Positions 1 to 8,300 of a stretch of DNA of 13,823 nucleotides are shown here, one piece after another. The position numbers and the translations under genes are program-made. The notes beneath the pieces are model-generated. The model did not search any database. It saw nothing but the letters and a program-made list of their open reading frames with translations, and had not been told where the DNA came from. Source of the DNA: Bacteroidales bacterium (lineage in GTDB: Bacteria > Bacteroidota > Bacteroidia > Bacteroidales > GCA-2711565); NCBI GenBank assembly GCA_029931995.1, contig JAOZQX010000005.1, positions 1-13,823 on the forward strand, given 5' to 3'. The stretch's first letter is position 1; each line of letters opens with the position of its first letter.

Positions 1-1
1 T

Positions 2-223
2 AGCCATCTGGCAAACAAAAAAATAAAATCTTTGTTAAGCACATGTGCTGTTACAGCTATAAGACATAATATAGAAATGCAAAAATATTACGAAAGAAGA
101 ATTGCTGAGGGGAAATCAAAAATGAGCACTATTAACATAATAAGAAACAAATTATTGTCAAGAATCTTTGCTGTGGTGAGAAGAGGCACACCATATGTTA
201 ATACAATGCAGTTTGCTTCGTGA
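2..223 (+). CDS. IS110-family transposase, C-terminal fragment (left end cut by window)
   Basis: The frame is open from the left edge to the TGA at 221-223, leaving the last 73 residues of a longer protein. The tail carries the typical IS110/IS116/IS902 C-terminal pattern: a helix beginning SHLANKKIKSLL, then KYYERRIAEGKSKMS, INIIRNKLLSRIFAVV and a closing RRGTPYV. IS110 transposases are DEDD recombinases that also use a serine in the C-terminal domain and are guided by a structured bridge RNA. The DEDD domain and the catalytic serine would lie just left of the window and cannot be checked. A TTG at 32 could open a short frame, but family similarity clearly extends upstream of it. Whether the element is intact is unknown. 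IS110 elements usually lack long terminal inverted repeats and target duplications, so I cannot place its right end within 224-340. Confidence 0.85.
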   Translation, partial: SHLANKKIKSLLSTCAVTAIRHNIEMQKYYERRIAEGKSKMSTINIIRNKLLSRIFAVVRRGTPYVNTMQFAS

Positions 224-317
224 AGATATTATCAAATTTACTTGACTTTAACTTAGAATACACGAACATCTCGTCTGTGACTCTGGCAAAAAAAAGAGTA
301 GTAAGCTTGCTTATCGG

Positions 318-338
318 CAGCTAGGTTCTTGCTAGCTG
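318..338. repeat. 7-bp perfect inverted repeat between transposase and holin-like gene
   Basis: CAGCTAG (318-324) and CTAGCTG (332-338) form a perfect stem around a 7-base loop. It sits two bases past the stop codon of the minus-strand gene ending at 341. It may act as a weak transcript end for that gene, but no T-tract follows directly on either strand; the nearest on the minus strand is the complement of the A-run at 288-295. It could also belong to the right end of the IS110 element. The rest of 224-340 shows no gene. Confidence 0.4.
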
Positions 339-340
339 AT

Positions 341-691
341 TTAATTAAAAAAAGTAAATACTCCGTTTTCTCCAAAAATATAAGCAATAATACTTAGGAA
401 TAAGCTAAATAATAAAGCCCATCCAAAGCTTTCAATTTTAAATCCGGATACAATTTTACTTGCCAAATAAACCATCAAGGCATTGATGATAAAAATAAAT
501 AAACCAAAGGTAACTACCGTTATCGGTATGGTTAAAACCACCATTAAGGGTCTTAAAAATATGTTTAATAATGCCAATACCAGGGCTACTACGATTGCAC
601 TCCAAAAACTTCGAATTTGTACGCCGGGAGTTATCCAGGCAGTTAAAATAATTACTGCGCCTGAAACTAAAAGTTTAATTAAAAATTCCAT
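341..691 (-). CDS. Phage_holin_4_2 / YvlD-like family membrane protein
   Basis: This 116-residue protein is almost wholly hydrophobic, with four predicted membrane helices at about 4-21, 29-48, 51-77 and 88-107. The pattern LLNIFLRPLMVVLTIPITVV followed by FGLFIFIINALM is the signature of the PF04020 family (mycobacterial-type four-TMS holin superfamily, including Bacillus subtilis YvlD). The length is normal for the family. Despite the name, members are common chromosomal inner-membrane proteins of unsettled function, and nothing here suggests a prophage. The ATG at 691 is preceded by an A/G-rich stretch without a clear Shine-Dalgarno. The gene lies 37 bases after the barrel-encoding frame, so it could be last in the minus-strand cluster or have its own promoter (709-738). 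Family identity is firm; the function is not known. Confidence 0.88.
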   Translation of the reverse strand: MEFLIKLLVSGAVIILTAWITPGVQIRSFWSAIVVALVLALLNIFLRPLMVVLTIPITVVTFGLFIFIINALMVYLASKIVSGFKIESFGWALLFSLFLSIIAYIFGENGVFTFFN

Positions 692-708
692 CTTTTTCTA
701 TTTTCTTA

Positions 709-738
709 TAAAAATACATTTTTCAGTTCTAATACAAA
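709..738 (-). promoter_or_regulatory. Possible Bacteroidota-type promoter for the holin-like gene
   Basis: On the minus strand, TTTG (738-735) is followed after 18 bases by TATTTTTA (716-709), close to the TTTG / TAnnTTTG (-33/-7) pattern but lacking the final G. It lies about 18 bases before the ATG at 691 and partly overlaps the end of the preceding coding frame. The call rests only on sequence pattern in AT-rich DNA. Confidence 0.25.
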
Positions 739-1820
739 GCAGAAAAATCAATGTTTAAAAACGCATTAAATACATAATTATTAAAATCGGGCAAATAAAC
801 TGCACGGAAACCAACATTAACAGGTGCAATAAAACTAAGGATATGCATTTTTGCCTGCACCTCAGCCCCCAGCGAATAATAATATTGGCTAAAATCGGGG
901 CTTGTTCCATAAGCATAATCATAAAATAAATCCATTGTGAGTCGTTTCAAATACATTACCGAGCCCAAATCCCAATCGGGATAAAACAGAGGGAATTTAT
1001 AATCGACACCAAAACGGTACAGATCATGTAAGCCCGGATTACTCATCCCCCTTAAAAACGGGACAACATTTGAAGGGTTATAATCCCCAACTTTTCGATG
1101 CTGCATGGCTGCATAAAATTTAAATCCATGATGCTTGATTAAGCCCGGCATATAAACCGTAGCTTCCAACGAAAGCATATTGCTTTTCTGTAAAGAAGTA
1201 AATGGAGTATGTGTGTATCTTGCCTGTCCAACAATCCCCCATTTTGGATATAAATCTCTGAGAGATGAACGCAAATAATGATAAGCCGAAATACCATATT
1301 CGAGGCTTTGGTATGAGGGTTCTAGAAACTCAATTGGAAAGCCTTTGTCCATTTTTCGATAAGTATGGCTTATGCGCGTGAAGGGCGTAAAACCACTTAT
1401 GAATTTGTTTTTCGAAAAATTTAAAGGCTGACTAATTCCGATGCTGGTTTCAAATTCGTGATAGGTAAAATTGAAACCCTCGGGATAATCATCATTCCCT
1501 GAAAAATAATTCCTTTCTTTGCGGTATTCAAGATTTAGATCGATAAGCGGATACCAGCCACGATAGGAAAAATTCGTATAATATTTCCCAAGTTGTTCGT
1601 CCATGTCCCATTCATAACCCAAAGTTGTAATGGCAGTACTCAACAAATTTTGCGACATAAACATAATGCCCGGTTTAATATCATAATCATCCAAGTCTAT
1701 AGAATAAGGAGCCCATGAATGAATATTAAAAAGCCCGCTTGATTTGGGATACTTTTGCACCCCATAAGTTTTAAATTTTTCAGGATCAACTTCAACAATT
1801 CCATCCTCCTGAGCTGCCAA
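729..1820 (-). CDS. C-terminal part: outer-membrane beta-barrel domain of the frameshifted protein
   Basis: This frame encodes 363 residues from a TTG at 1820, but real similarity to the upstream half starts as early as 1871. It opens with SSGLFNIHSWAPYSID, a strand motif I recognise from the junction between propeller and barrel in Bacteroidota proteins of this type. It then shows alternating aromatic/polar strands rich in Tyr, Phe and Gly, as expected for a surface-antigen/BamA-like barrel, for example YTNFSYRGWYPLIDLNLEY and FRAVYLPDFNNYVFNAFL. The last residues (NIDFSALY) end in an aromatic, as outer-membrane barrels commonly do. It has no signal peptide, so it is unlikely to be exported or assembled unless fused to the upstream part. 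The barrel assignment comes from strand pattern, not a firm family match. Confidence 0.65.
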   Translation of the reverse strand: MAAQEDGIVEVDPEKFKTYGVQKYPKSSGLFNIHSWAPYSIDLDDYDIKPGIMFMSQNLLSTAITTLGYEWDMDEQLGKYYTNFSYRGWYPLIDLNLEYRKERNYFSGNDDYPEGFNFTYHEFETSIGISQPLNFSKNKFISGFTPFTRISHTYRKMDKGFPIEFLEPSYQSLEYGISAYHYLRSSLRDLYPKWGIVGQARYTHTPFTSLQKSNMLSLEATVYMPGLIKHHGFKFYAAMQHRKVGDYNPSNVVPFLRGMSNPGLHDLYRFGVDYKFPLFYPDWDLGSVMYLKRLTMDLFYDYAYGTSPDFSQYYYSLGAEVQAKMHILSFIAPVNVGFRAVYLPDFNNYVFNAFLNIDFSALY

Positions 1821-3577
1821 TTCATCATAAAACTGAAACGATTGATTTGAATATCTGATAGTAAAATCCCTTTTTGAAAATCAATGGCTTGTTTGACTAA
1901 TTCAAATCCATTGGCTGTATAGTTTGAAAAAATTAGTTCGTTTTTGGGGAGATTGAAAGAATAATTTCCGACACCAAATTTCACGGAAGTTAATTGTTTA
2001 ATATCCTTTGTTTTTCTATTGAAAGCATAAATATTATCGATGCCTGAATAATCGGCAATAAAAAACACACAGCCATCAATTAATTGTGGTCTGGAAATTT
2101 CGGAATAAGAAAAACTTAGAATGTTTTCGGTAAGTCCGTTCTTAAGATTAAGAATTCGAATGTTTTTTCCTTCTTCGTTTAATACAGTCATTACGATTTC
2201 TTGGCCATTTGCCGACCAAGTTGGGTGCATCAAAAAAGCTTCGTCTTGAGGTTCATAACGAGAAATTTCTTCCCCCTTAATTACATCCAATATTAGCAAA
2301 ATATATTTAGAATTGAGACCGATTTTAACTGTCGCAACTTTAGTTCCTTGCTGATTTATTTGTGGCGAAAAGTAGCGACTTTTGTTAGTCAGGTTAGCCA
2401 ATATTTTTGTTTCAGTATTAAATAATTTGATGACCGAGTAATTGCGATTGCTCCAACGCGGATCGGGCTCAATTTCCGACCAGCAAAGCAAATTTCCACC
2501 CACCGACAAAGACTCGCGATAACTTGGTCCGGGACTAAGTAAAACTTCTTCATCTCCGGATGAATTAATTTTTAAAATTTTACTTACATCATCCATACTG
2601 GTTTTAAAAGAGATATTTGATTCATCCGTGAAGGACACCGGATTTATATAATTTGAAAAATGTTTTGATGGTTTTGTGATTGAGAAATAATTGCTTGTTT
2701 GAATCCCCTCGTTAATACGCCCCCATTTTTGCCTTAGGAATTTCATTGCCTCATTATAAAATTCACGTCTTGATAAGCCTGTTTCTTTTTTAATTCCTGA
2801 TGAAAAAGAAGTGAAAAAAAGAGGTTTTCGGGCAACATTTTCAAGGACTTTATCCCACATATCGGCACCGTATTTTGAACGACCATAAGCCACCATCTGA
2901 TAGCCAAGTTCATACTGATTGGGGGTGTAATTTTTAAAAGAAGCATGCGCAGCTTTTTCATAAGAATACATTCCCTTTTCCAGAAGTTGAGCTTTCAGGG
3001 GCATTTCAAAAGAAGGCAAGCGCCCTCTGCCCGATTGGCTTAAAGCAGTTTCCGTAGCTACCGCATCCCCCTCCAAAAACCACTTTGGTAAATATGAACC
3101 TGTTACTGCGCCTACGGCCTGTTCTCCCAATAGGATTCCCATAATTTTTGTCAGTCCGGTGTTTATGCGCTCCATTTGCACCACATGCCTGAATTCATGA
3201 ATAGCCAACTGATTTAACCAATTTTCGGCATACGAATCTTGTGGAGGTGTGGCATGTGCATCAATTCGTCGGGGTGCCCAAGCGGTGGTTCCATTTGAGA
3301 TTACAGTCCGATTATGGATTAAAATACTAATTTTTCGTGGAGAAGTATTTAATGTTTTTGATGCCAATTTATAAGCCTGATCTAAGGCATTGGCAAAATA
3401 TTGCGCTTGTTTTTCATAGCCTTGCGGGAAAACAACTTGAAAGTTTTCGGTATTAATTTGTTGCCATTTTAGACTTGCAGGGTCTTGTCCTGAAACAAAT
3501 AATTGGGAATGGGCTGTTCCTGTTTGGAGAAAGAAAGAGAGTAGGAATATATATTTTAAGTATGCAAGGCGTTTCAT
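1697..3577 (-). CDS. N-terminal part: signal peptide, zinc-metallopeptidase-like domain and TolB/PD40-like propeller
   Basis: This frame gives 626 residues, of which about the first 569 belong to the intended protein. A signal peptide spans about 1-24 (hydrophobic core, then THS-type end ...TAHS before QLF). A gluzincin-like domain follows: HEFRH at 127-131 matches the HExxH zinc/catalytic motif, and WFLEGDAVATE around 166-176 supplies a likely third zinc ligand, Glu169. From about 300 to 565 come repeated beta-strand segments of TolB/WD40-like propeller type, with phrases such as HPTWSANGQEIVM and YFSPQINQQGTKVA. Related Bacteroidota proteins join the same three parts. The substrate is unknown. 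Residues after about 570 are probably out-of-frame translation ending at the stop at 1697-1699. If translated alone, the product would lack the barrel and probably stay in the periplasm. Confidence 0.75.
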   Translation of the reverse strand: MKRLAYLKYIFLLSFFLQTGTAHSQLFVSGQDPASLKWQQINTENFQVVFPQGYEKQAQYFANALDQAYKLASKTLNTSPRKISILIHNRTVISNGTTAWAPRRIDAHATPPQDSYAENWLNQLAIHEFRHVVQMERINTGLTKIMGILLGEQAVGAVTGSYLPKWFLEGDAVATETALSQSGRGRLPSFEMPLKAQLLEKGMYSYEKAAHASFKNYTPNQYELGYQMVAYGRSKYGADMWDKVLENVARKPLFFTSFSSGIKKETGLSRREFYNEAMKFLRQKWGRINEGIQTSNYFSITKPSKHFSNYINPVSFTDESNISFKTSMDDVSKILKINSSGDEEVLLSPGPSYRESLSVGGNLLCWSEIEPDPRWSNRNYSVIKLFNTETKILANLTNKSRYFSPQINQQGTKVATVKIGLNSKYILLILDVIKGEEISRYEPQDEAFLMHPTWSANGQEIVMTVLNEEGKNIRILNLKNGLTENILSFSYSEISRPQLIDGCVFFIADYSGIDNIYAFNRKTKDIKQLTSVKFGVGNYSFNLPKNELIFSNYTANGFELVKQAIDFQKGILLSDIQINRFSFMMNWQLRRMELLKLILKNLKLMGCKSIPNQAGFLIFIHGLLIL

Positions 3578-3581
3578 AAAC

Positions 3582-3589
3582 CAAAGATA
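3582..3589 (-). promoter_or_regulatory. Exact TAnnTTTG (-7-like) element 4 bases before the metallopeptidase ATG
   Basis: On the minus strand TATCTTTG ends four bases before the ATG at 3577. A TTG lies 23 bases upstream of it, at the long end of reported -33/-7 spacing. If used, transcription would start at or within a few bases of the ATG, giving a nearly leaderless message and an internal start within the panB cluster. It could also be a chance match. Confidence 0.3.
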
Positions 3590-3636
3590 AAATTTTAAAT
3601 CGTCAAATCGCTCAATCGAAAATTGACAATCTTAAA

Positions 3637-4338
3637 TCATTTTTGGTTTTCCATAAAGTAATTCCAAAGTGGATCTTGGGGAGGCTTGGCCTTAATGTTC
3701 AGTTTTTCTTTACTTACCGGATGGGTAAAAGATAATTGCCGGGCGTGTAAGCTGATAGAGGCATCTTTATTGGAGCGAGCGGCACCATATTTTAAATCAC
3801 CTTTTATGGTGCAACCAATTTTAGCCAGTTGTGCACGAATTTGATGATGACGACCCGTCAACAATTCCACCTCTAATAATTGATAATCTTTACTTTGATC
3901 GATTAATTTGTAATTGAGTTCTGCTTTTTTGGTGCCTTTTTTTTCATTATTAAAAGCGGTTGATTTATTGTTTTTCGGATTCTTAATCAGCCAATGTGTG
4001 AGTTTTCCTTCTTCAGGTTCGGGTCTGCTTTTAACCACCGCCCAATAAATTTTCTGAATTTCACGATTTTTAATTTGTTCATTCATTCGCGAAAGTGCTT
4101 TCGAGGTTTTAGCCAAAATTACAGCTCCACTTACAGGACGATCGATCCGATGAACCAAACCCAAAAAAACAGCACCGGGTTTGTTATACTCAACTTTAAT
4201 GTATTGCTTAACGGTATCAATGAGGCTTTCATCACCTGTTTTATCGCCTTGCACAATTTCCGAAGGCAATTTATTGATGATAATAAGATGATTATCTTCA
4301 AATAAAATACGGGGCTTTATCGATTTAGATGGTTTCAT
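3637..4338 (-). CDS. RluA-family RNA pseudouridine synthase
   Basis: The 233-residue protein isomerises specific uridines in rRNA or tRNA to pseudouridine. The catalytic block VHRIDRPVSGAVILAKT (about 62-78) contains the invariant aspartate, here Asp66, in the HRID version of the usual HRLD motif. The later blocks LLTGRHHQIRAQL (159-171) and SLHARQLSFTHP (196-207) are the standard RluA/RluC/RluD core motifs. There is no N-terminal S4 RNA-binding domain, so this is a short form, and the exact target position cannot be told from sequence. The start at 4338 is 10 bases behind the panB stop, implying cotranscription with panB. I have the impression that this pairing with panB recurs in Bacteroidota. 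Family assignment is firm; substrate is open. Confidence 0.93.
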   Translation of the reverse strand: MKPSKSIKPRILFEDNHLIIINKLPSEIVQGDKTGDESLIDTVKQYIKVEYNKPGAVFLGLVHRIDRPVSGAVILAKTSKALSRMNEQIKNREIQKIYWAVVKSRPEPEEGKLTHWLIKNPKNNKSTAFNNEKKGTKKAELNYKLIDQSKDYQLLEVELLTGRHHQIRAQLAKIGCTIKGDLKYGAARSNKDASISLHARQLSFTHPVSKEKLNIKAKPPQDPLWNYFMENQK

Positions 4339-4348
4339 TTGAAACTAT

Positions 4349-5164
4349 CTAATATTGCTCACGATCGTTCGGAAAATCGCTGGATTTCACATCTGTGATA
4401 TAAGATTGTACCGAACCTTTAATTTCCTCACTCAAATTATGATATCGCCTAAGGAAGCGAGGTGAAAATTTTTGCGTAATTCCTAACATGTCATGAATCA
4501 CTAACACCTGACCATCAGTGCCATTACCGGCTCCAATTCCAATGGTTGGTATTTTAATTTCCTGGGTAACTTTTGTGCCTAATTCGGCAGGAATTTTCTC
4601 TAAAACAATTCCAAAACATCCGGCTTCCTCTAAGATATGTGCATCCTTTATCAACTTTTCAGCTTCTTTTTCTTCAGTTGCCCGAACCACATAAGTCCCA
4701 AATTTATGAATAGATTGAGGGGTTAATCCCAAGTGTCCAAGCACCGGAATACCCGCCGAAAGAATTCTTTTTACTGACTGAACAATTTCTTTTCCACCTT
4801 CCATTTTCACGGCATTAGCTCCCGATTCTTTCATAATACGAATCGCCGAGTGTAAGGCTTCCAACGAATCGCCCTGATAAGTACCGAAAGGTAAATCAAC
4901 CACAACCAAAGCACGCGAAACCGCATTCATCACTGAGGAAGCGTGATAAATCATCTCATTTAATGTAATTGGTACAGTGGTTTTATTGCCGGCCATTACA
5001 TTGGAGGCTGAGTCGCCAACTAAAATCACATCAATTCCAGCTTCATCTATTAATCCGGCCATTGAATAATCATAGGCGGTCAACATTGCAATTTTTTCAC
5101 CCTTTAACTTCATTTCTTGAAGTACGTGGGTTGTAATCTTCGGATATATGGTCTTTTTTGACAT
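4349..5164 (-). CDS. panB: 3-methyl-2-oxobutanoate hydroxymethyltransferase (ketopantoate hydroxymethyltransferase)
   Basis: PanB transfers a hydroxymethyl group from 5,10-methylene-tetrahydrofolate to 2-oxoisovalerate, making ketopantoate. This is the first committed step to pantothenate and coenzyme A, in the cytoplasm. At 271 residues it has the usual length and a (beta/alpha)8 barrel pattern throughout. Residues expected from the E. coli enzyme are present: metal ligands Asp51 (in VGDSASNV), Asp90 ([10 protein letters not shown]) and Glu122 (KMEGG), with Lys120, His144 (GHLGLTPQS) and Glu189 (LEKIPAEL). The [15 protein letters not shown] stretch (208-222) is also typical. The ATG at 5164 is followed by the normal PanB N-terminus. 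It is first in the minus-strand cluster and divergent from the S41 protease gene. The other pantothenate genes panC and panE are not in the window. Confidence 0.97.
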   Translation of the reverse strand: MSKKTIYPKITTHVLQEMKLKGEKIAMLTAYDYSMAGLIDEAGIDVILVGDSASNVMAGNKTTVPITLNEMIYHASSVMNAVSRALVVVDLPFGTYQGDSLEALHSAIRIMKESGANAVKMEGGKEIVQSVKRILSAGIPVLGHLGLTPQSIHKFGTYVVRATEEKEAEKLIKDAHILEEAGCFGIVLEKIPAELGTKVTQEIKIPTIGIGAGNGTDGQVLVIHDMLGITQKFSPRFLRRYHNLSEEIKGSVQSYITDVKSSDFPNDREQY

Positions 5165-5195
5165 AATCTGCTGATTTGGTTGAGAAAAACTTTTG

Positions 5196-5203
5196 CAAAC
5201 TTA
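5196..5203 (-). promoter_or_regulatory. Exact TAnnTTTG (-7-like) element upstream of panB
   Basis: The minus strand reads TAAGTTTG 31 bases before the panB ATG, a good position for a Bacteroidota housekeeping promoter. I find no TTTG at the usual distance for a -33 element, so the support is partial. Confidence 0.4.
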
Positions 5204-5318
5204 AAAGAAAACTTTTGAAGAATGCATATTTTATCAATAATTTTTACGGGTTTGTCCACTTATACAGCCATTTACTATATAGTTGCAATGAAATTCGCTT
5301 TTAACTTTAAGCTTTTTT

Positions 5319-5326
5319 TAACTTTG
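5319..5326 (+). promoter_or_regulatory. Exact TAnnTTTG (-7-like) element upstream of the S41 protease
   Basis: TAACTTTG ends 68 bases before the ATG at 5395. It lacks a clear -33 TTTG. A related TTAACTTT copy lies 17 bases upstream (5301-5308). A rival promoter is TTTG (5339-5342), 18 bases, then TAAATTTA (5361-5368), nearer the gene but with an imperfect -7. One of the two probably drives the gene; sequence alone does not decide. Confidence 0.35.
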
Positions 5327-5394
5327 TGAGGTGCCATATTTGTTATTTTTACCCTCTCAATAAATTTAATCAATCATAAATTAAATAATTAATC

Positions 5395-8300
5395 ATGCAA
5401 AAATCAATTATTAAAATTACAGCAATGCTTCTTTTAGTAGGCTTTGTGTTTACAGTGAAAGCAGAACAGGATGTTCGTTTATTACGATTTCCTGATATTA
5501 ATAAAGACTTAGTAGCCTTTGTTTATGCAGGGGATATCTGGACTGTTTCTGCCAATGGTGGAGATGCACAAAGATTAACCTCTCACTTAGGTATGGAGTT
5601 ATTTCCTAAAATTTCTCCCGATGGGCAATGGATTGCTTTTTCAGGCGAATATTCAGGAACTCGTCAGGTGTATGTTATACCTGCTACAGGAGGAACTCCA
5701 AAACAATTAACTTTTTATAACAGTGTTGGAGAGATGCCTCCAAGAGGTGGTTGGGATAATGTGGTTTTAGATTGGACGCCTGACAGTAAACAAATTTTGG
5801 TTCGTATGAACCGCACCCCTTTTGGACAACGAAACGGGAAATATTATTTGGTTAGCATTGACGGTGGTTTCGAAAAACCATTGCAATTAACCGATGCCGG
5901 ATTTGGTGTTTTTTCACCCGATGCTAAAAAATTAGCTTTTGCTCATATCTCACGTGAGTTCAGAACCTGGAAACGATATAAAGGTGGCCGTGCTGCCGAT
6001 ATCTGGATTTATGACCTGGAAAAAGATGAGGCTGAAAAAATTACCAATTGGAAAGGTACCGATCAAATTCCTACCTGGTATGGTAATAAAATTTATTATG
6101 CTTCAGACGAAAGTGAAACTCTGAACATTTACAGTTATGATGTTAATAGCAAAGCGATTGAGCAAATCACCCAGTATGATGAGTTTGATGTTATGTGGCC
6201 TTCAGGAGAAAATGGGATGCTTGCCTATGAAAATGGAGGCTTCATTCACAAATTAAATTTAGAAACCGGAAATACCGAGAAGCTGACCGTTAACATTAGT
6301 TTTGATAATCCGAATATTATACCTTATTATAAAAATGTAAAAGATGATATTAATAGTTTTGATGTTTCTCCTACGGCAAAACGTGCCATTTTTGATGCCA
6401 GGGGCGATATTTACTCTGTCCCTGCCGAAAATGGAGAGATCATTAATTTAACAAATACACAAGGTGTTCGCGAAATTTTTCCAAGTTGGTCTCCCAACGG
6501 AAAATATATTGCTTATGTTTCGGATGCTACCGGTGAGTACGAGATTTATTTATTGGAAAATAAAGTAGGTGCTAAGCCAAAACAAATGACTTTCAATTCA
6601 AGTGCTTGGAAGTATGCTTTAAACTGGTCGCCAAACAGCAAATATATTGCTTACTCCGACCGTACCTTGAAACTAAAATATTTAGATATTGAAACCAAAG
6701 TAGTGAGAAATATTGATGCTGCTACCGAAAACGAAATTCGCACTTATAACTTTTCTCCCGATTCAAAATGGATCACATATACAAAAGATAGCGATAATCA
6801 TCAATCAGCTATTTGGGTATATAACTTTGAAACAGGTGAAAATGGACAAATTACCAGCGATGCTTTTAATGACTTTTCACCTGTGTTTTCGAAGTGTGGA
6901 AATTATATGTTTTTCTTGTCAAATAGAAATTTCAATCTTGCGTTTTCTTCGTTCGACTTTGATTACCTCTATAATAATGCGACACGTATTTTTGCGGTAG
7001 CATTAAGCGATAAAAGCCCGCAAATTTTTAAACATAAAACAGATGTGGAGCCCGTAAAAGAGGAAAAAGCTGAAGAATCAAAAAGTGATAAGAAAAACTC
7101 TAAAAGCAAAAAAATAGAATCAAAGGAAGAAGAAAAAGGTGTAAAAATTCAATTCGAAGGTCTAGCCAACCGCATTATTCCAATGCCAATGAATTCCGGC
7201 AGATATCGCAATTTACAAGCTGTTGAAGATGGATTTATTTTCATTAGTGGCAATGATTTAAACAAATATAAATTAGGTGATGATGAGGCCAAACAAATTG
7301 CAGGCAATATTCGTTTTGCTGCAGTTGCAAATGATGGAAAGAAAATGCTTTATGGTTTTGGAAGTGACTTTGGTATCGGAAATGTTGCCCCAGGATTAAA
7401 ACCAGAAAAAGGCAAACTTGATCTATCTAAAATGGAAATGAAGATTGATCCGAGAAAAGAATGGAATCAAATTTATATTGACGGATGGCGTATTTTCCGC
7501 GACTATTTTTATGTTAAAAATTTACATGGGATTGACTGGAAAGGATTAATGGATCAATATGCTCAGTTACTTCCATCGCTTAGCCACCGTGCCGATTTGG
7601 ATTATGTTTTCGGTGAGATATTTGGAGAAACCAATACCGGACACACTTACGTAAATTATGGTGATTTTAAACGTGTAGAGCGTAGAGAAACCGGATTGCT
7701 AGGTGCTGTTTTAACACCTGACTACGATGCCGGCAGATACATTATCTCAAAAATTTACCATGGAGAAAACTGGACACCTAATCGTGTATCGCCTTTAACC
7801 AAACAAGGGATTTATGTTAAAGAAGGAGATTATCTAATCAGTATCAACGGACAGGATGTAACCACTAAGGACAATCCATATAAATTCCTTGAAAACACAA
7901 TTGGTAAAGTAATTGACCTGACTGTTAACAGTAAAGCTACAACTGCTGGTGCTAAAACATATAAAGTAGAACCTATTTCAAGCGAACTTGAATTGATGTA
8001 CTTGGATTGGGTTGAAAGCAGACGCAAAATGGTTGATGAATTATCAGGTGGAAGAATTGGATACATGCACCTACCCAACACAGCTTTTGAAGGAAACCGT
8101 GAGCTACACAGAGGATTGTATACTTATCAAAATAAGGAAGCCTTGATTTTAGATGAGCGTAATAATGGTGGAGGATTTATTCCTTGGTTAATGGCCGATT
8201 TACTCGACCGTACAATTATGAGTCGTTGGCATCGTCGTGACCTAAGACCAGGAACCTATCCAAATGTTGCTCACGAAGGACCAAAAGTCATGTTGATCAA

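Larger units (their letters stand above)
729..3577 (-). pseudogene. Frameshifted secreted metallopeptidase / beta-propeller / outer-membrane barrel protein (about 949 residues if restored)
   Basis: Two overlapping minus-strand frames (1697-3577 and 729-1820) read as successive parts of one protein. The first loses protein-like character after about residue 570 and ends in a basic, hydrophobic tail. The second has no signal peptide and no credible start of its own: its frame is open only from 1880 (a TGA occupies 1883-1881), and it continues directly with propeller-to-barrel sequence. A one-base loss in the run read on the minus strand as AAAAAGGG (1875-1868) explains the break; with one more base the frame reads ...DFQK-RDFTIRYSNQSF... 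and gives about 949 residues. This may be a true mutation, a homopolymer sequencing error or, less likely, programmed -1 slippage. The rest of both frames is open, with no second lesion, which fits a recent mutation or an error. The ATG at 3577 is well placed, giving a clean signal peptide. It lies 59 bases after the pseudouridine synthase gene. Confidence 0.75.

Noticed and set aside
341-691. Holin-like protein taken as sign of a prophage
   Set aside because: The PF04020 family is a common chromosomal membrane protein, and no other phage gene is present in the window.
483-758. Plus-strand open frame of 91 codons opposite the holin-like gene
   Set aside because: It is antisense to a clear PF04020 membrane protein and runs into the next gene; composition is that of a reversed hydrophobic gene and no family is recognisable.
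1871-1876. Programmed -1 ribosomal frameshift as the normal expression mode of the split gene
   Set aside because: The codons CAA AAA GGG do not form a canonical slippery heptamer and I see no strong downstream stem; mutation or sequencing error is simpler, though not excluded.
2743-2961. Short minus-strand frame inside the metallopeptidase gene
   Set aside because: It lies wholly within the conserved coding sequence in another frame and has no recognisable family.
3994-4305. Plus-strand open frame of 103 codons opposite the pseudouridine synthase gene
   Set aside because: It is antisense to a strongly conserved enzyme, with no family match or start signal.
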